From assembly GCA_025642065.1 (NCBI GenBank), contig JAODUP010000119.1:612501-676500 (forward strand): a DNA stretch of 64,000 bases, read 5' to 3'. A program made the position numbers and the translations under genes. Source of the stretch: Paralvinella palmiformis (taxonomy: Eukaryota > Annelida > Polychaeta > Terebellida > Alvinellidae). Of this stretch, positions 48,906 to 60,841 are shown piece by piece. The notes under the pieces were generated by a model that saw only the letters and a program-made list of their open reading frames with translations, was not told where the DNA came from and did no database searches. Numbering within the stretch: the first letter of the stretch is position 1; each line of letters starts with the position of its first letter.

Positions 48906-50720
48906 GCATCGCAGCAAAGAATAATCATAACAAAATGCTCCCTGGTATACAGAAGAAATATGGAAAGTAAAGCAAGAGCATTGGAAAGTTAAAAATCTAT
49001 GGTGAAGAACGAAGGAAAAGTGTTGTGAGGTTAGATGGTTACACTTTCATATCAAAGAGGACCGATTACTCAGACAAAATAACAGAGTGTCGAAGTAGTC
49101 AGAAACGTCAGTACAAGATCAAAAACAATTTAGTGGCTTATCTCATGATGAACTGGCCAACAAATTCACTGATTTTTCCACGAAGCAGACTGTAACAATT
49201 ACAGATGCCAATGATAGTCATAAACCTCCCATGAATGACACTGTTTTGATAAGTAGTAATGCCTCTTACACAATGTGTACCTGCTACTCAGGATGAGGTA
49301 AGTGACATTCTGAATTCTTCACCAATCCTCTGAACTGGACCCACTGCCCACAAATATGTTGAAAGAAGTGCTGGAATATACACTTCTTTTGATTAATGCA
49401 ATTATACAGAAACCATCGGTAGAGTCCATGAATCCACTTTATTTGTTTTTTAAAACCACTATCACCAGATCAGTGTTAACGAAACTGAATCTGGATAAAG
49501 AGATGTTGGAAAACTCCCGACGTTTATCTAACTTGCCTTTTTTGGTCTAAGGTCCTTGAGAAAGTGGCTGCTAAGCATCTAAAAACTCACTTGAGTAATC
49601 ACAGATTACATAATAATCTTCAGTCAGCTTACAATAAAGGTTACTCTATTGAGACCGTGATCCTAAAGGTCCATCATGACATTGCTGAAGTATTAGATAA
49701 CAAGTGTATCACAGCATTAGACTCACTGCTTTTAATGTCACTTCAAAAGCATCTCAAACACTCTTGTGTGATGAGAAGTGCCCTCTCCTGAACCCAGTCA
49801 TACTGGAGTGACAGAGCTCAGTGTGTTGCTGTAGGAATGAGCACTCCAGGAGTGTTTGAAATTTTGATGTACCATGTAAATACTGAGACCATGTAAGTAC
49901 TGTTTGTACTCCAAACCGATTCATGAAATATGTAGCTGATTAATTAGTTGTATCATTGTTATGCATTCAATAGCCAGGTTTATTTGGCTATGTGCCCAAA
50001 AGAAAGATGGTTAGACATCTGAAAGAAACTAGAAGCTTGTTTGGCTGATATCAGTGCTTGGATAAGTGTAAATGGGCTTATGTTGAATCAGGAAAAGAGA
50101 GAACTCGTTATATTCTGACGTAAACATCAGGTGGAGAAAACTGAGGAAATCCACCTTCGGGCAGATAAAAAACTGTCTGTGTAGCAAAGTCAGTGAAAAA
50201 CGTTTGAGTATACTTTGATACTTCCCTGACAATGGGGAGGCAAGTAAATGCAATATCAAAAGCCTGTTATTACCAAATTCATAATATTGGTTATATCACA
50301 AAGGATGCTTGCAAAATACTGGTACATATCCGTAAAACATCACAGCTGGATTACAGCATTACTCTTCTATACAGGCTGCGTCTACAAAGAGTACACAATT
50401 CAACTGCTCAACTAGTCAACCGTGCTTATAAATAAGACTACATAACACTGGTCTTGAACTCCCTGCATTGACTTCTAGTCATATACAGGCAGTAGTATAG
50501 GATCCAGATGTATGCATACAATGCAATCCATGGGACTGTCCCTGCGTACTTGGAGGAAGTTGTTGTTGTGTTTCAGCCAACAAGGTCTTTCAGGTCTGAG
50601 TCTGAATCACTCTTAAGTGCACCACTAACCATCAGGAAGTGTAAAACACTTGTTAACTACAAGAAGGAAAAAACTAACCTTTTTATTTCAGCTGATCTCA
50701 TCTGAATGTACTATATATTT
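48906..50720 (+). pseudogene. LINE remnant: reverse transcriptase part
   Basis: In order along plus: LDPLPTNMLKEVLEYTLLLI, KLNLDKEMLENSRRLSNLPF followed after a shift by KVLEKVAAKHLKTHL and LQSAYNKGYSIETVILKVHH (RT fingers region); ISAWISVNGLMLN; then the C-terminal region ITKDACKILVHIRKTSQLDY, LQRVHNSTAQLVNRAYK and YAYNAIHGTVPAYLEEV. This is the CR1/L2 layout. The segment with the YADD box is deleted or unrecognisable. Many frameshifts. Confidence 0.85.
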
Positions 50721-51695
50721 AACTGCATATGTTTTTATTAAAATGCAATCATCCAAATCTGTATTATATTATCCTATTAAGAGATTTAAAGTAATCTTCT
50801 TACAGACTATATAGGGCAATATACATATTTTGTATATTATTATAATTATTATAATAATACAACATGACTCTTGTGTATATAAGTCAAACTGTATTTAAGG
50901 TCATTTCAAAGGAAGCTACCGGTACCTCAAACTATATGTGTCCAGCCATTACTTACCATAGATAATATAATTCCCCAAAACACCCTACTTTGCTGGTTAA
51001 TACACAATATTTCCATTCTTATCAACCACAAAGAAGGTTAAGAACTGGCTACTAAACGAGATCATTCTTTACTAATTCTCTGACTCCAAATTATAATTAC
51101 TAACACAAGCTATGCTCATATGACCACCGATCATAGGATCTGTATAGTAACATATTACAGTCAATCATATGACAAGGCACATTATAAATTATATTATAGA
51201 TGAATGTCTTTGTGTAACATTAGATATCAAATGGCCAAGTTGAATTGTTCAAACAAATACTTCCTTCTCATCTAATGTAATGATTTGGTAATCTATCCTG
51301 GATTGTCAAGTTATTATTTTCTCTGTTAATAAACGAGCATCATCTACCAAATAAGATCCCCATGAACTAATCCCAATTCTGAGTGAACCTTTAATTTAAA
51401 GAATTTAAATTAAAACTCAACCAATGACTTCAGTTACATGCAGTTACTTTTGTAATCTGGCTCACCAAGTATGGTCTACTCTTTGACATAAATACAGTCC
51501 ACACTGATTACAAATCCAACTGAAATTTACTAACTGGTAGTCAATGTATGTCAACTATAATATCATTAAGACTTATTTTACAAAAGTTTCTCCAAATTAA
51601 CAATTTCACTGTAATCTGGTAGTATTTTGCCAAGCAATATGATGTTCTAAAACAGTACAAAATTTATATCATATTATTTAAAAAACAATTATCTA
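50721..51695 (-). other. Intron 1 of the zinc-finger gene, 5' part
   Basis: AT-rich, no feature recognised. Confidence 0.5.
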
Positions 51696-51737
51696 TTAAT
51701 TGACTGTTATTCTTGACAAAACTTCAGATAACATTAC

Positions 51738-52286
51738 CACAGTGTCTGGATCAGTAGACAGTGCATTCTGGTGGATGGCATCAAGACACCCTTTGGAGTT
51801 ATTCAGAGTCTGTAAAGGCTTTTCATCTCCCAAAATTTCAACCTGATTTTTTTCATCCACACAGCCTTCTTCCAATTTCTCTCCTATGGATTTAAATATT
51901 GCTCCTTCATCTGGTGATGTGAACCTTTCAGCTTTAATGCAGTGGCTTTTCCTAATCACCTTCCGCAATTTCCCCCTTTTCCTCTTGCTACCATACCTCA
52001 GTGAATGTGAAAATAAACGTCTCTTTTTTGGCCAGGTGGGATCATTGTGGTCAAATGATGGCTGGAGCTCTTCATCAGATAACGTCATCAGTTCTGCTGA
52101 GATGGTACCATCGTCTACTGTTTCATTGATAGATATCAGCATCACATCTCCATCTTCTAATGTGATTCCTATGAGGGCTTCGATGCTAAACCCAGCATTG
52201 TTACCAAGACCTTGTCGACATAGACTGGTGACTGCATTTTTCAGCAGCACTCTGACTTTCTCATGTTGTTCTTTACGAGTTGTCAT
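51738..52286 (-). CDS. Zinc-finger protein, coding exon 1 (N-terminal domain)
   Basis: The exon starts at an acceptor (ctccttcag, exon base 52296), and ten bases later the ATG at 52286-52284 (aaagATGa) opens the frame MTTRKEQHEKVRVLLKNAVT. Residues 1-183 include a hydrophobic/acidic stretch (SIEALIGITLEDGDVMLISI) followed by a basic patch (PKKRRLFSHSLRYGSKRKRG) that looks like a bipartite nuclear localisation signal at about residues 94-115. The end is placed at GACACTGTG|gtaatg because this joins exon 2 in phase 0. If not spliced there, the frame runs 14 more codons to a stop at 51696-51698, giving a short isoform without fingers. Confidence 0.75.
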
Positions 52287-52296
52287 CTTTGGAGAT

Positions 52297-53900
52297 CTGA
52301 AGGAGAAATACATCACATAAAATAAACTGACACTACAAGAACAACAGTTTTTATTATTTTGAGACTATAATCTTGTTATCCTTTTTGTGCTTGTGCGCAT
52401 GCTACTCCCTTTACAGCCTCTTGACACAAAAGAGGCCCACTGGTCGAGTCTTGCCGTTATGGATTTCGCCACAAGTAAACCAAAACATGGAGTATGTACA
52501 TGGAAACATTTCTGCTGATGAACTGAGATACTGTTTACAGGCATACATAATTTATTCATTAAGCCTATCTCATTTGAAAATTAACAAAAATAGCTCAGCA
52601 AATAATGTTCTGAAATAGAGAGAACAGGTTTGCCTGAATAGTGGACAATAAGTATGTGTTATTATCCAGAATGATGCCATTAACATTGAACATTCTAATC
52701 AAAAGTAGAGCATTGTGACTAAGTTTAGGACACAGTAATAAAATGAACAATAATCAAACAGAGCTGACTATATTGCCGTATATCAGCCTGTCTGTGTAGA
52801 TATGCTTGAGAATAAATAATGCTTCCTCACAGACATTATTAAACGAATAGATGAAGATAGACATATATTAAAATTTATAACTAATTTATATATGTACAAT
52901 CCTAGTTCACTAAATGTGTAGCATGGACCAGATGATAACTAACCAAAAACTGAACTGTTTTGCATAAACAAATAACAATGATGACAGCATTAAACTATAA
53001 ACTATGTTAATAATGGCATGATTTAAAAGTGGTGAGTGGCCCACACAACCAGTCTGAAACAATGTATGACCAATTAGACGTTTACCGGCAATAACTGATT
53101 TTGCCTCTGTGACAGTGGTGTCCATCAGTTTCTCCCGCTGCCTATACCTCGAGAGAAAGCATCCTTAGTCATCATTCATCTGTGGCAAGAAAAGAGGAAT
53201 ACTCGGCATATGCCATCCTCCACCAATAAGCAGTGGACAACACAAAAGAAAACACTACTGAATGTAACAGAAAGGAATAGAATTCAGAAATGTATGCCTC
53301 AGCGAAGGAACGTGAGTAAAACATGACAACGGTACAGGGAAGAAAAAATTACGCAAAACAGAAAGTAACAATTAAAGAAATGAAGCCGGAGCCATAAACC
53401 AAAGGCTGGAGAAAAGAACAGCTCATACAATGGCATGCCAGACACAGCTCAAAAACATTCTCCATATACATCAGACCAAATTGTAAACGATGACAAATAC
53501 TGCTCTGAAAAAAAAGGCAGTGATTTTATCACAAATATTCAATAGCATTTACACCAAAGAACGAGACTTAGATATACCAAATTTGGAAGAGAAAAGACCA
53601 GGTACACCACTAAATAAGAAATTATATAATCATATAGAATAAGATGATAATAAATCAACCAAATATCAATAATTCAAGTTGCTATCCATCCCATGATCTT
53701 GAAATAAAATATCAGCCAAAATTTCTCCAACAACAGAAATGATGTTTAGTCATTACTGGAAATTATGATAAGAATTCAGCACATTTTAGAACAATGATTA
53801 AAAAGATAATTTTTTTATAGGCTTGATCAATGAGTCACCGGATATTCAGTCTACAAACTAAATCGTGTTCTCAGGGGAATTCACCTGCTAAAGAACATGA
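52297..53900. other. Upstream flank or 5' intron of the zinc-finger gene
   Basis: No exon recognised. From about 53150 the sequence is A-rich and may be 5' portions of the decayed LINE whose RT motif lies at 53.98 kb. Confidence 0.4.
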
Positions 53901-53939
53901 TAACAGATCATCTTCTTAATTATTAACAACACAGATCTA

Positions 53940-54125
53940 TAGCACTCTAGCTCATCAGTGTAATGGCTAAATGGATTGAAATTCTAAATTTTGAGGGTTA
54001 TCTAAATCTCATTTTCATGGACTACATGAAAGCATTTGATTTGCTACTCCCTACCTGAATGATTGAAAGAGTGATACAGAGATGGATTTCAGGATTGCTA
54101 AGAGGCAAACATTCGAAACAGCCCA
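53940..54125 (+). pseudogene. LINE reverse transcriptase fragment
   Basis: Plus-strand MAKWIEILNFEGYLNLIFMD continuing YMKAFDLL corresponds to the FLDYxKAFD block of non-LTR reverse transcriptases, with the first catalytic Asp. After a frameshift it reads MIERVIQRWISGLLRGKH, equivalent to the next conserved region. In-frame stops and the shift make it dead. Confidence 0.7.
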
Positions 54126-54129
54126 GGTC

Positions 54130-54350
54130 ATATGGGGGGACTGGTTCACTCAGTCAGAAATGAGACATGATGGCTATGTGTCCGAATCTGATTAATTCTT
54201 TTGAGCCTATAATGGGAACATGCATTATACGCTCCCTTTGGAATTGAGGTGTGTCACTGTGTCTGGATAATAATACTGTAAAGTGTCTTAGTCTTAGAGC
54301 AGCTATCTAGCTGGATAGGATCCTATATAAATGTTACATATTATTATTAT
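54130..54350 (+). repeat. SINE-like element, family C copy
   Basis: tcagaaatgaga, catgcattatacgctccctttgg, gaggtgtgtcac, gataataat and a tail atataaatgttacatattattattat align with 12655-12945. The ATT tail directly abuts the inverted-repeat element at 54358. Confidence 0.55.
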
Positions 54351-54357
54351 GGCTGTT

Positions 54358-55087
54358 GTTACGTATCCGAGCATCGGAATCGTGTTCGTTGCTGATAGAG
54401 GTCCGAGCACTCTACGCGTGTGTGCCAAGATCAGGTGTTTCCGGTGCTTGGACGCGGATCAACAAGCCAAGCATCGGAATCATGTTCGTTGTTGGTGATA
54501 AAGATCCGAGCATTCAGCATGTGAACTATGCATCATCAATATTATTGTAAATCTGAGCAATTTCATTTGCAACTAGCATTTACTAAAGATATTAGATTAA
54601 TAAACATTATCATTAGATTAAAAAGAAAATCTGACATTTATAAGAAATGCATTATTTTATGATTCCTGCAGCCAAGGAAATATTATTTTCTACTGGTATA
54701 CTATTTATTCACTTTTTTATTCTAAGTGGGGTTTTTCCAAGGGCAGTATTTTTTCCGTGAGAGTTTCAGATTTTGTCAAATTCAAAGACATTTCCAGAAC
54801 CGGGAAAATTAATTTGTTATATTCCAAGTTTTCTAGGACATCTGGGAACCACGATTATATGTAAAGCAGCATGGCTGTTCTATCGATCGTCTATTTCTTT
54901 AATTTTTGCTTGTACCTCATCAAAACTATCATCTACTTTCAACCCAAATATAACTACTACATATGCTCAGCCTCCATATTTGAGCAGAAGTAATAGCAAA
55001 CGAGGAATAATTGGCACATGCACATCGAGTGCTCGGACCTAGAAGTATAACACTGAGGTACAAGGTTCAGATGCTCGGATACGTAAC
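54358..55087. mobile_element. MITE-like element with terminal inverted repeats
   Basis: An exact 18-bp inverted repeat, gttacgtatccgagcatc, lies at 54358-54375 and, reversed, at 55070-55087. A second exact 13-bp pair, ggtccgagcactc, lies at 54400-54412 and 55027-55039. A further direct repeat (gcatcggaatc(a/g)tgttcgttg) occurs at about 54371 and 54471. The interior of about 620 bp has no transposase. Short tattattatta strings flank both sides, but no convincing target duplication is seen. Superfamily unknown. Confidence 0.7.
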
Positions 55088-55734
55088 CACTTTGTATTAT
55101 TATTACTATCATACTAATACTATGGTATGCCTTGACCACATGACATGGATAAGAATCAGGCAGCAACTCTTATGTTAGTCTCTAGTCTTGTATATATTAT
55201 ATGATATATCTATTCCTGATCAGACATGTCACATGAATCATGATCATGGTGTAAAATTGTAGATCTAGATAGTAGATTCTATTACTTCTATGTAGGAGTC
55301 TACAGATCTGTTATGAGTATGACTATGACTATGAGTATGAAATATGGTATTACACGTCAAATATTTATTATATGATGATTCTATCATTCTATGTAGATCT
55401 ATACTCTAAATGTTTAATAAATGATCGCATTATCTATTCAAATACACAAATAAAAATGTACTCTAACCTGTCATGTTAGCTAATTTAAAAGAACTCGTAT
55501 AATACTTGTTAAAAGCTTCAAATATCCAATCATCTAAACTTCGCAACTCTGCCAACTGCTTCATAACAAATGAAATGTCAAATTAGGTCGAGGAAACGGG
55601 TCATTCTTTATTACCGATAAAAGAGGATGGGTATGTCTAAATACTACACCAAAGCTGAGAAAAAATTAAATCAGCGGGTGGTTTTATGGTTGTTTATGTT
55701 ATTGTATATATAGCAATATGTGGCCGACATTATA

Positions 55735-55735
<1 letters not shown>
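55088..55735. other. Intergenic AT-rich sequence
   Basis: Contains a short gactatgagtat repeat (about 55316-55340). No gene recognised. Confidence 0.4.
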
Positions 55736-55773
<38 letters not shown>

Positions 55774-55853
55774 TAAATCATACTTCGTACGGATATCCCT
55801 TTAGAGTGTGATATTATATTCTATAATTATTTAGTAGTTTACAGAACAGAAAT

Positions 55854-55890
<37 letters not shown>
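55736..55890. repeat. Two (TA)n runs
   Basis: About 55738-55767 and about 55856-55888. Confidence 0.95.
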
Positions 55891-55892
<2 letters not shown>

Positions 55893-56463
55893 CTATATCA
55901 TCGCATGACTTTTATGATTCCATAAATACGGCACAAATATCACCCACATATTGCTATACAGTACATTATGATTATATATTAGCGTAAACCGAAGTATTGG
56001 CGTCAGTACTTTTCCTTTAAGTCGTGTGATAATTAACATAAACCTTAATTTTCTCTTTCAAACATATTTTTTAATTTTCTCTTTCGAAGATTTTTTTTTT
56101 TTATAACGTGGGCATCATGGTTCAATGGTCATGTGGGTAACAAGACATAATCCCACCGGGAAGACTCCACTTGAAACAATACCACTAAACAAGTACAGAC
56201 TGGATAGAACTCCACTCGTTCAACACTCCGCTTAGACATAATCCTACATAATAATAAAAATGTTTTATATAACGCCTTATTCAACGCTAGAACAAAGGAA
56301 CTTTACATTTAAAACATAACCAAAACATGTTTTAATTTCGTGTAAAACCCAGAATGGGGAGATTATCACGGTATTATCGCTCAGCGGACCCCTGTAAATC
56401 CCACAACGCAAACAGCGCCTGGTTTGTTTTGGCTTTTGACGTCATCATGCAATGGGTCTATTT

Positions 56464-56640
56464 ATCGCTAATTCTAGGTGGTTCTCATGGCTCAGTGGTT
56501 AGAGCAGCACGCTTCAAACCTCGGATTTGTGGGTTCGAATCCAGCTCAGATCGGTGTTTGTGGGGTTTGTTTCCCTTGGCAGTCCCTGTAATTGAATTAC
56601 TGTCGGTTGATATTCACTATAATGTATAATATTCACAGTG
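56464..56640 (+). repeat. tRNA-derived SINE, family B (best copy)
   Basis: tggctcagtggttagagca (box A) and tgggttcgaatccagct (box B) at tRNA-like spacing. The predicted T stem and acceptor stem do not close, so it is not a functional tRNA gene. The tail continues with gtgtttgtgggg. Related to 206-275 and 43050-43140. Confidence 0.7.
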
Positions 56641-57290
56641 CATGTGCAATGTGCCGCATTACCATTTTATGAGCTGTTATGGATAGACGTATACTTGGAA
56701 CTGGCTCAATTTAGCGATCAATCCAGATAGCAGCTGCTAGTCAGCATGATTTTATCGCATACTCTAACAGTTTTGTGCATAATATAAGGAAGTATATTAG
56801 CAAGGGTATTAATATAATTTTACATATGTTACCGTTCATAAATATTTACCGACGATGTGTCTAAAATGCTGTGCAGTATGATTTGTTTGGCATTTTTGGC
56901 AGTGTGAGAAATCTATGTGAATACGCCATCGGAATAAGTAACACAGAAAACAATAACAGTGAAAAGATACGCTGATCGTCGCCCACAACGGTAGTTTTAC
57001 AGACTGCCACCAGATGTCACTAATAGAGACTATTCACAACTAGTGGGACAATGCTAAAAACCGACAGGATTATATTTGACTCCATCAACAATAACAACGT
57101 AATTAACACTATATCATCGACTTAAGCTTACAAAAATTTAAAAACCATTATCTATATTTCCACCCGAGACACTTAATTTGTGCGACAAGTTGTTAAGATA
57201 ATTGTTTATGAATTTCATTAAGTTCTCAGAAACAATTTGCCTTGTTCTTTGTGTTGGTCCTGTTTTTGTGTGTTGGCTGGGTGTTGTAGG
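56641..57290. other. Intergenic sequence
   Basis: No feature recognised. Confidence 0.4.
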
Positions 57291-57294
57291 TGCG

Positions 57295-57393
57295 TTCTCT
57301 CTCTCTCACAGTGTGTGTGTGTGTTTTTTTTTCTTTCTGCCTGTGTAGTCATGATGATGATGATGATGATGATGATATATGTGTGTGTATATA

Positions 57394-57455
<62 letters not shown>
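57295..57455. repeat. CT, GATGAT and (TG)n microsatellites
   Basis: TC/TG near 57298-57324, ATG trinucleotides near 57350-57376, TG at about 57397-57453. Confidence 0.95.
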
Positions 57456-58775
57456 GGCAGTGACTCGCATCCGCAACAAAATAACTACTAGTTCTTTAAG
57501 TGTTTATTTACCAGGTGGAGAGTAAAACTCTTTCAATATAGGCTCCTTTATAATAACAATAAAAATAACAATAAATATAGGATTTGAAATAATTATCACA
57601 GATGTGGATTGAATTAAAGATAAACAAATATACAGATACTACGTAGTTCTAGACTACTTATTAATTAATCCAAGACATACCAAATATAATGATACAACAT
57701 TACGATACTAATCATATTAAATCAGTTATTCGTGGAGATAACTCTTACTCATTACATATTTTAATACTTAATTAAATCCAAGTTAAACGTATTTACATCT
57801 GAAAAGAACAATAATACCTTACATCATCACCCCTTATACAAACTTATGAAAATATATACCTCTACATAGCAAACCTGTAAATCATAGCTACCATAATACA
57901 TTAAACAAGCTTCACACTGGATAGCTTCTAGAGGCCACAAGAGTCACATGAACCAAGCAACGACAAACACAAGTAACAGCCTGGGATGAGAACTAATAAG
58001 CGTATTCAATAACCCTAGTATAAAATGTTGAACCTTGTATATATTGTACTAAATTAGCTGTTACTCAATGGAGTCTTGGCATCAGGTCAATGGCTCAAAC
58101 TGATTTAAAATTTCCTCTCTAACATACTGTTGTCAAGTGTAACTGAAGTGCCGTGTGCACAGCACACAATAACTATTTGTCTATGCTGTTGCCAACAACA
58201 ATAATATTATACTGAGGAAATTTACAAAACGGATGAACCATGATAGGAAATCATGATGTAACTATATATGCTTGGCCATGAACTAAAATCGACATTAAAT
58301 AATAATAAATGATTGCTCGATATGAATCAAACTAAATAAGGCTAAATACATGCTATTTACATGTCCTGTTACACAAATGTCAGAGTAATTTAAAAGACGG
58401 AGAAAAGAGATTTGCTAAATAACCTGATTCAGTAACCGCTTGTCAACAAGTGATAGAGTGAAAACATACAATTTTTGTCTATTTGCTGAGGAAAGTGGCT
58501 AAATTTGAACCATAGCAGAAACGTTGTTTATTAATGATTGGTTATCTACCCTATCTGAGTAAATTGTAAAAGTAAATATTTGTTTACTCTTCCTATACGT
58601 ACGTACTTCCGTTCCTTCCCTATGAGCGTGACACATTTTTCACCTACCACAGGCTGTCGAGTAGTCCATACTTATTGTCAATGTCTATAAGACCTATTTA
58701 TTGATAGGTCTATGCGTTTTTTTTAATGTTTGAGTTTATGTGTGTAAAGGTTTATGGAGGTGTAGATTTTTTTGT
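57456..58775. other. Intergenic AT-rich sequence
   Basis: No gene, RNA or mobile element recognised. Confidence 0.4.

Positions 58776-58816
<41 letters not shown>
58776..58816. repeat. (TA)n microsatellite
   Basis: About 40 bp of TA alternation. Confidence 0.95.
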
Positions 58817-58817
<1 letters not shown>

Positions 58818-58995
58818 TATATATAAAAAATGCATATAGTTATATTAATAAAATAAAATAATCTCTGCACTTTAATTCCCCCAAAAATTGGTACTATTCA
58901 TCCCAATAATTATATAGGTAGTAAGATACTAAAAAATATATTTCTGAATTAGAAATCATTTACTATTTTAAATTTGTTCTCATTAAAATTTCACT

Positions 58996-59092
58996 GGTGA
59001 GCAAGTGTCCACTTTTTAATTTACTTGGTGAGCATGTGTCCAGGTGAGCAACTGTCCAGTGAGCAACTGTCCGGGTGAGTAACTGTCCGTAC
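58996..59092. repeat. Short minisatellite (GGTGAGCAACTGTCC)
   Basis: About five copies of a 15-16-bp unit ggtgagca(a/t)(c/g)tgtcc, one pair separated by 20 bp of other sequence. Each copy resembles a splice donor (gtgagc) by chance. Confidence 0.85.
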
Positions 59093-59589
59093 TCCATTAT
59101 AATCCCAATGTGTCATTTGCAGTATGGGAGATCTGCCTGACATTATGGATAGCACACAGATAGGCGCTTTAATTTAGACTAATTTGTCACGAGTTCAATT
59201 CGAAACTGCGTGACACCACAAGAATAAAAAGATTGAGATCAATATTTATGGTATCAAAGTGTTGCTATGTATATGTTTCTTCTGTACCACAGCAAATTGC
59301 TATTGACTGCAAATTGTTGTTGTCAAATTAATGATCTTGTACATGTATAATAACCTATCATTGTTTACTGCCAGCTGTGGTGTCAAATGGTATATTTAGA
59401 AAGTATTTACGCATAATACAAATACATACTTCCGCTTCTTTGTGGGTGCCATACATCTGCTATTATACGATAGAGGAATTGGCTGGATACCTGAGGGGTT
59501 TAATGAGTAGCCCAGAAATATTATCAATGTCTATGGCTCATTTTTATAAAGGTCTAAAGACGTTTTGCTTTGTATATGTTTAAACTTAT

Positions 59590-59723
59590 GTATGTTTAGG
59601 TTCATGTACGTGTAGGTATGTACATGCGTATATGCATGTGTGTGTGTGTGTGTGTGCATGTGTCTGTGTGCGTGTGCGCGTCCATCCAATCATGTCTCTC
59701 TCTCTCTCTCTCTCTCTCTCTTG

Positions 59724-59754
<31 letters not shown>

Positions 59755-59910
59755 TCCATCTATCTGTTCATGCATGCATGCATGAATCCATCCATTCGTG
59801 CGGGCGGGCGTCTTTCCATCCATCTGTCCGCACGTGTGTCCATCCATCCATGAATGCTTCCCTCCCTCCCTCCATCCTGGCGGGCGTGCACACACACACA
59901 CACACACACA
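59590..59910. repeat. TG, CT, TG, CATC and AC simple repeats
   Basis: TG near 59636-59657, CT near 59696-59720, TG near 59724-59752, then CATC/CATG-rich sequence and an AC run near 59889-59910. All open frames here are artefacts. Confidence 0.93.
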
Positions 59911-60110
59911 AACTCCACGGCTGTAGGTGATTCGTATTTTGATTTTGCTTGGCGGCTTAGGGACTGGTGAGACATTACACTTGTCTCAGCAAGAAAAGTC
60001 GCCACTCTGGATTCAGTCCCCTGAAGAAACGTCCAGAGTTTGAATTCACGGTTCGAGATTCTCTGTGCCTGTGCCTTATAATACACAGCTAAAACACACA
60101 CACACACAAC
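59885..60110 (-). repeat. Dispersed repeat R1, copy 3
   Basis: On the minus strand: a TG run, ataaggcacaggcac, aaactctggacg, tttcttcaggggactgaatcc and aatgtctcaccagtccc. This is the longest and cleanest copy of the family at 16.5 and 42.8 kb. Confidence 0.7.
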
Positions 60111-60835
60111 CCACACGTACACACAGCAGAGCAGGGGGTAATTACAAATATAATTAAATTAATCATTGTAAATTTAATCATAAATACAACTACAAGAATA
60201 AATACACTGTATATTGTCTCAAAATGGATGTGATCTGTCATTGCTATTCTCTTATTTAACGTATTGTACTCATTTCATAATTAACAGATATGACTGTAAT
60301 TATAAAATTATTCTCCTTGTTAAGTGTTAACCGTAAATTCCGTAAATTGCAGACATGAAAAATCATGTAAGTACAATTTTTATAGATTTATTATTTTCAT
60401 AATATCATAAGTAGGATCCCCTATTATCGTACAATTAGGTTCCTTAACATATTTGGAATTGTTTGCATATATATGGTTAATATCATAGTGATGATAGTAA
60501 TGACATGATATCATAGTACATAATCAAGCACCAAGTGTAATCCTGAATTTAGGTAATTACCAATTATAATTCCATATAACTTGTGGGGCAATACGTACCC
60601 CTTAAGTGGAATTTAGTATATATTTTTTTCATAGTCAACATTTTTGCATTTTAATACAATCATGTGATAGGGGTATTGATGGACTATGATTTGTTGTCTA
60701 TTTCTGATGAAAATTATTTTTTGAAAATGCTATTTTTAATCAAATATATTTATCCAAGGGGTCATTTTGTATCTAACTGGTATATGTATAGCCTTGAATC
60801 AGATATTAGTAATTGTCTAACTGACAGCTGGGACA
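60111..60835. other. Intergenic AT-rich sequence
   Basis: No feature recognised. Confidence 0.4.
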
Positions 60836-60841
60836 AATAAA

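Larger units (their letters stand above)
45028..52296 (-). other. C2H2 zinc-finger gene, whole coding locus (3 coding exons)
   Basis: Three minus-strand exons (52286-51738, 46307-45535, 45403-45028) join in phases 0 and 2 to 1698 coding bases, exactly 566 codons with the stop. The predicted protein of 565 residues has an acidic/basic N-terminal domain, a block of seven C2H2-type fingers and a Gln/Thr/Ser-rich C-terminus, consistent with a nuclear transcription regulator. I do not recognise a specific orthologue. The 5.4-kb intron 1 holds a decayed LINE, a SINE and a degenerate minisatellite. A 5' non-coding exon probably lies above 52296, because the first coding exon is preceded by an acceptor. 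Confidence 0.85.

Noticed and set aside
56464..56555. tRNA gene
   Set aside because: Boxes A and B are good, but the T stem has mismatches and the acceptor stem does not close. Related degraded copies exist at 0.2 and 43 kb, so it is a SINE head.
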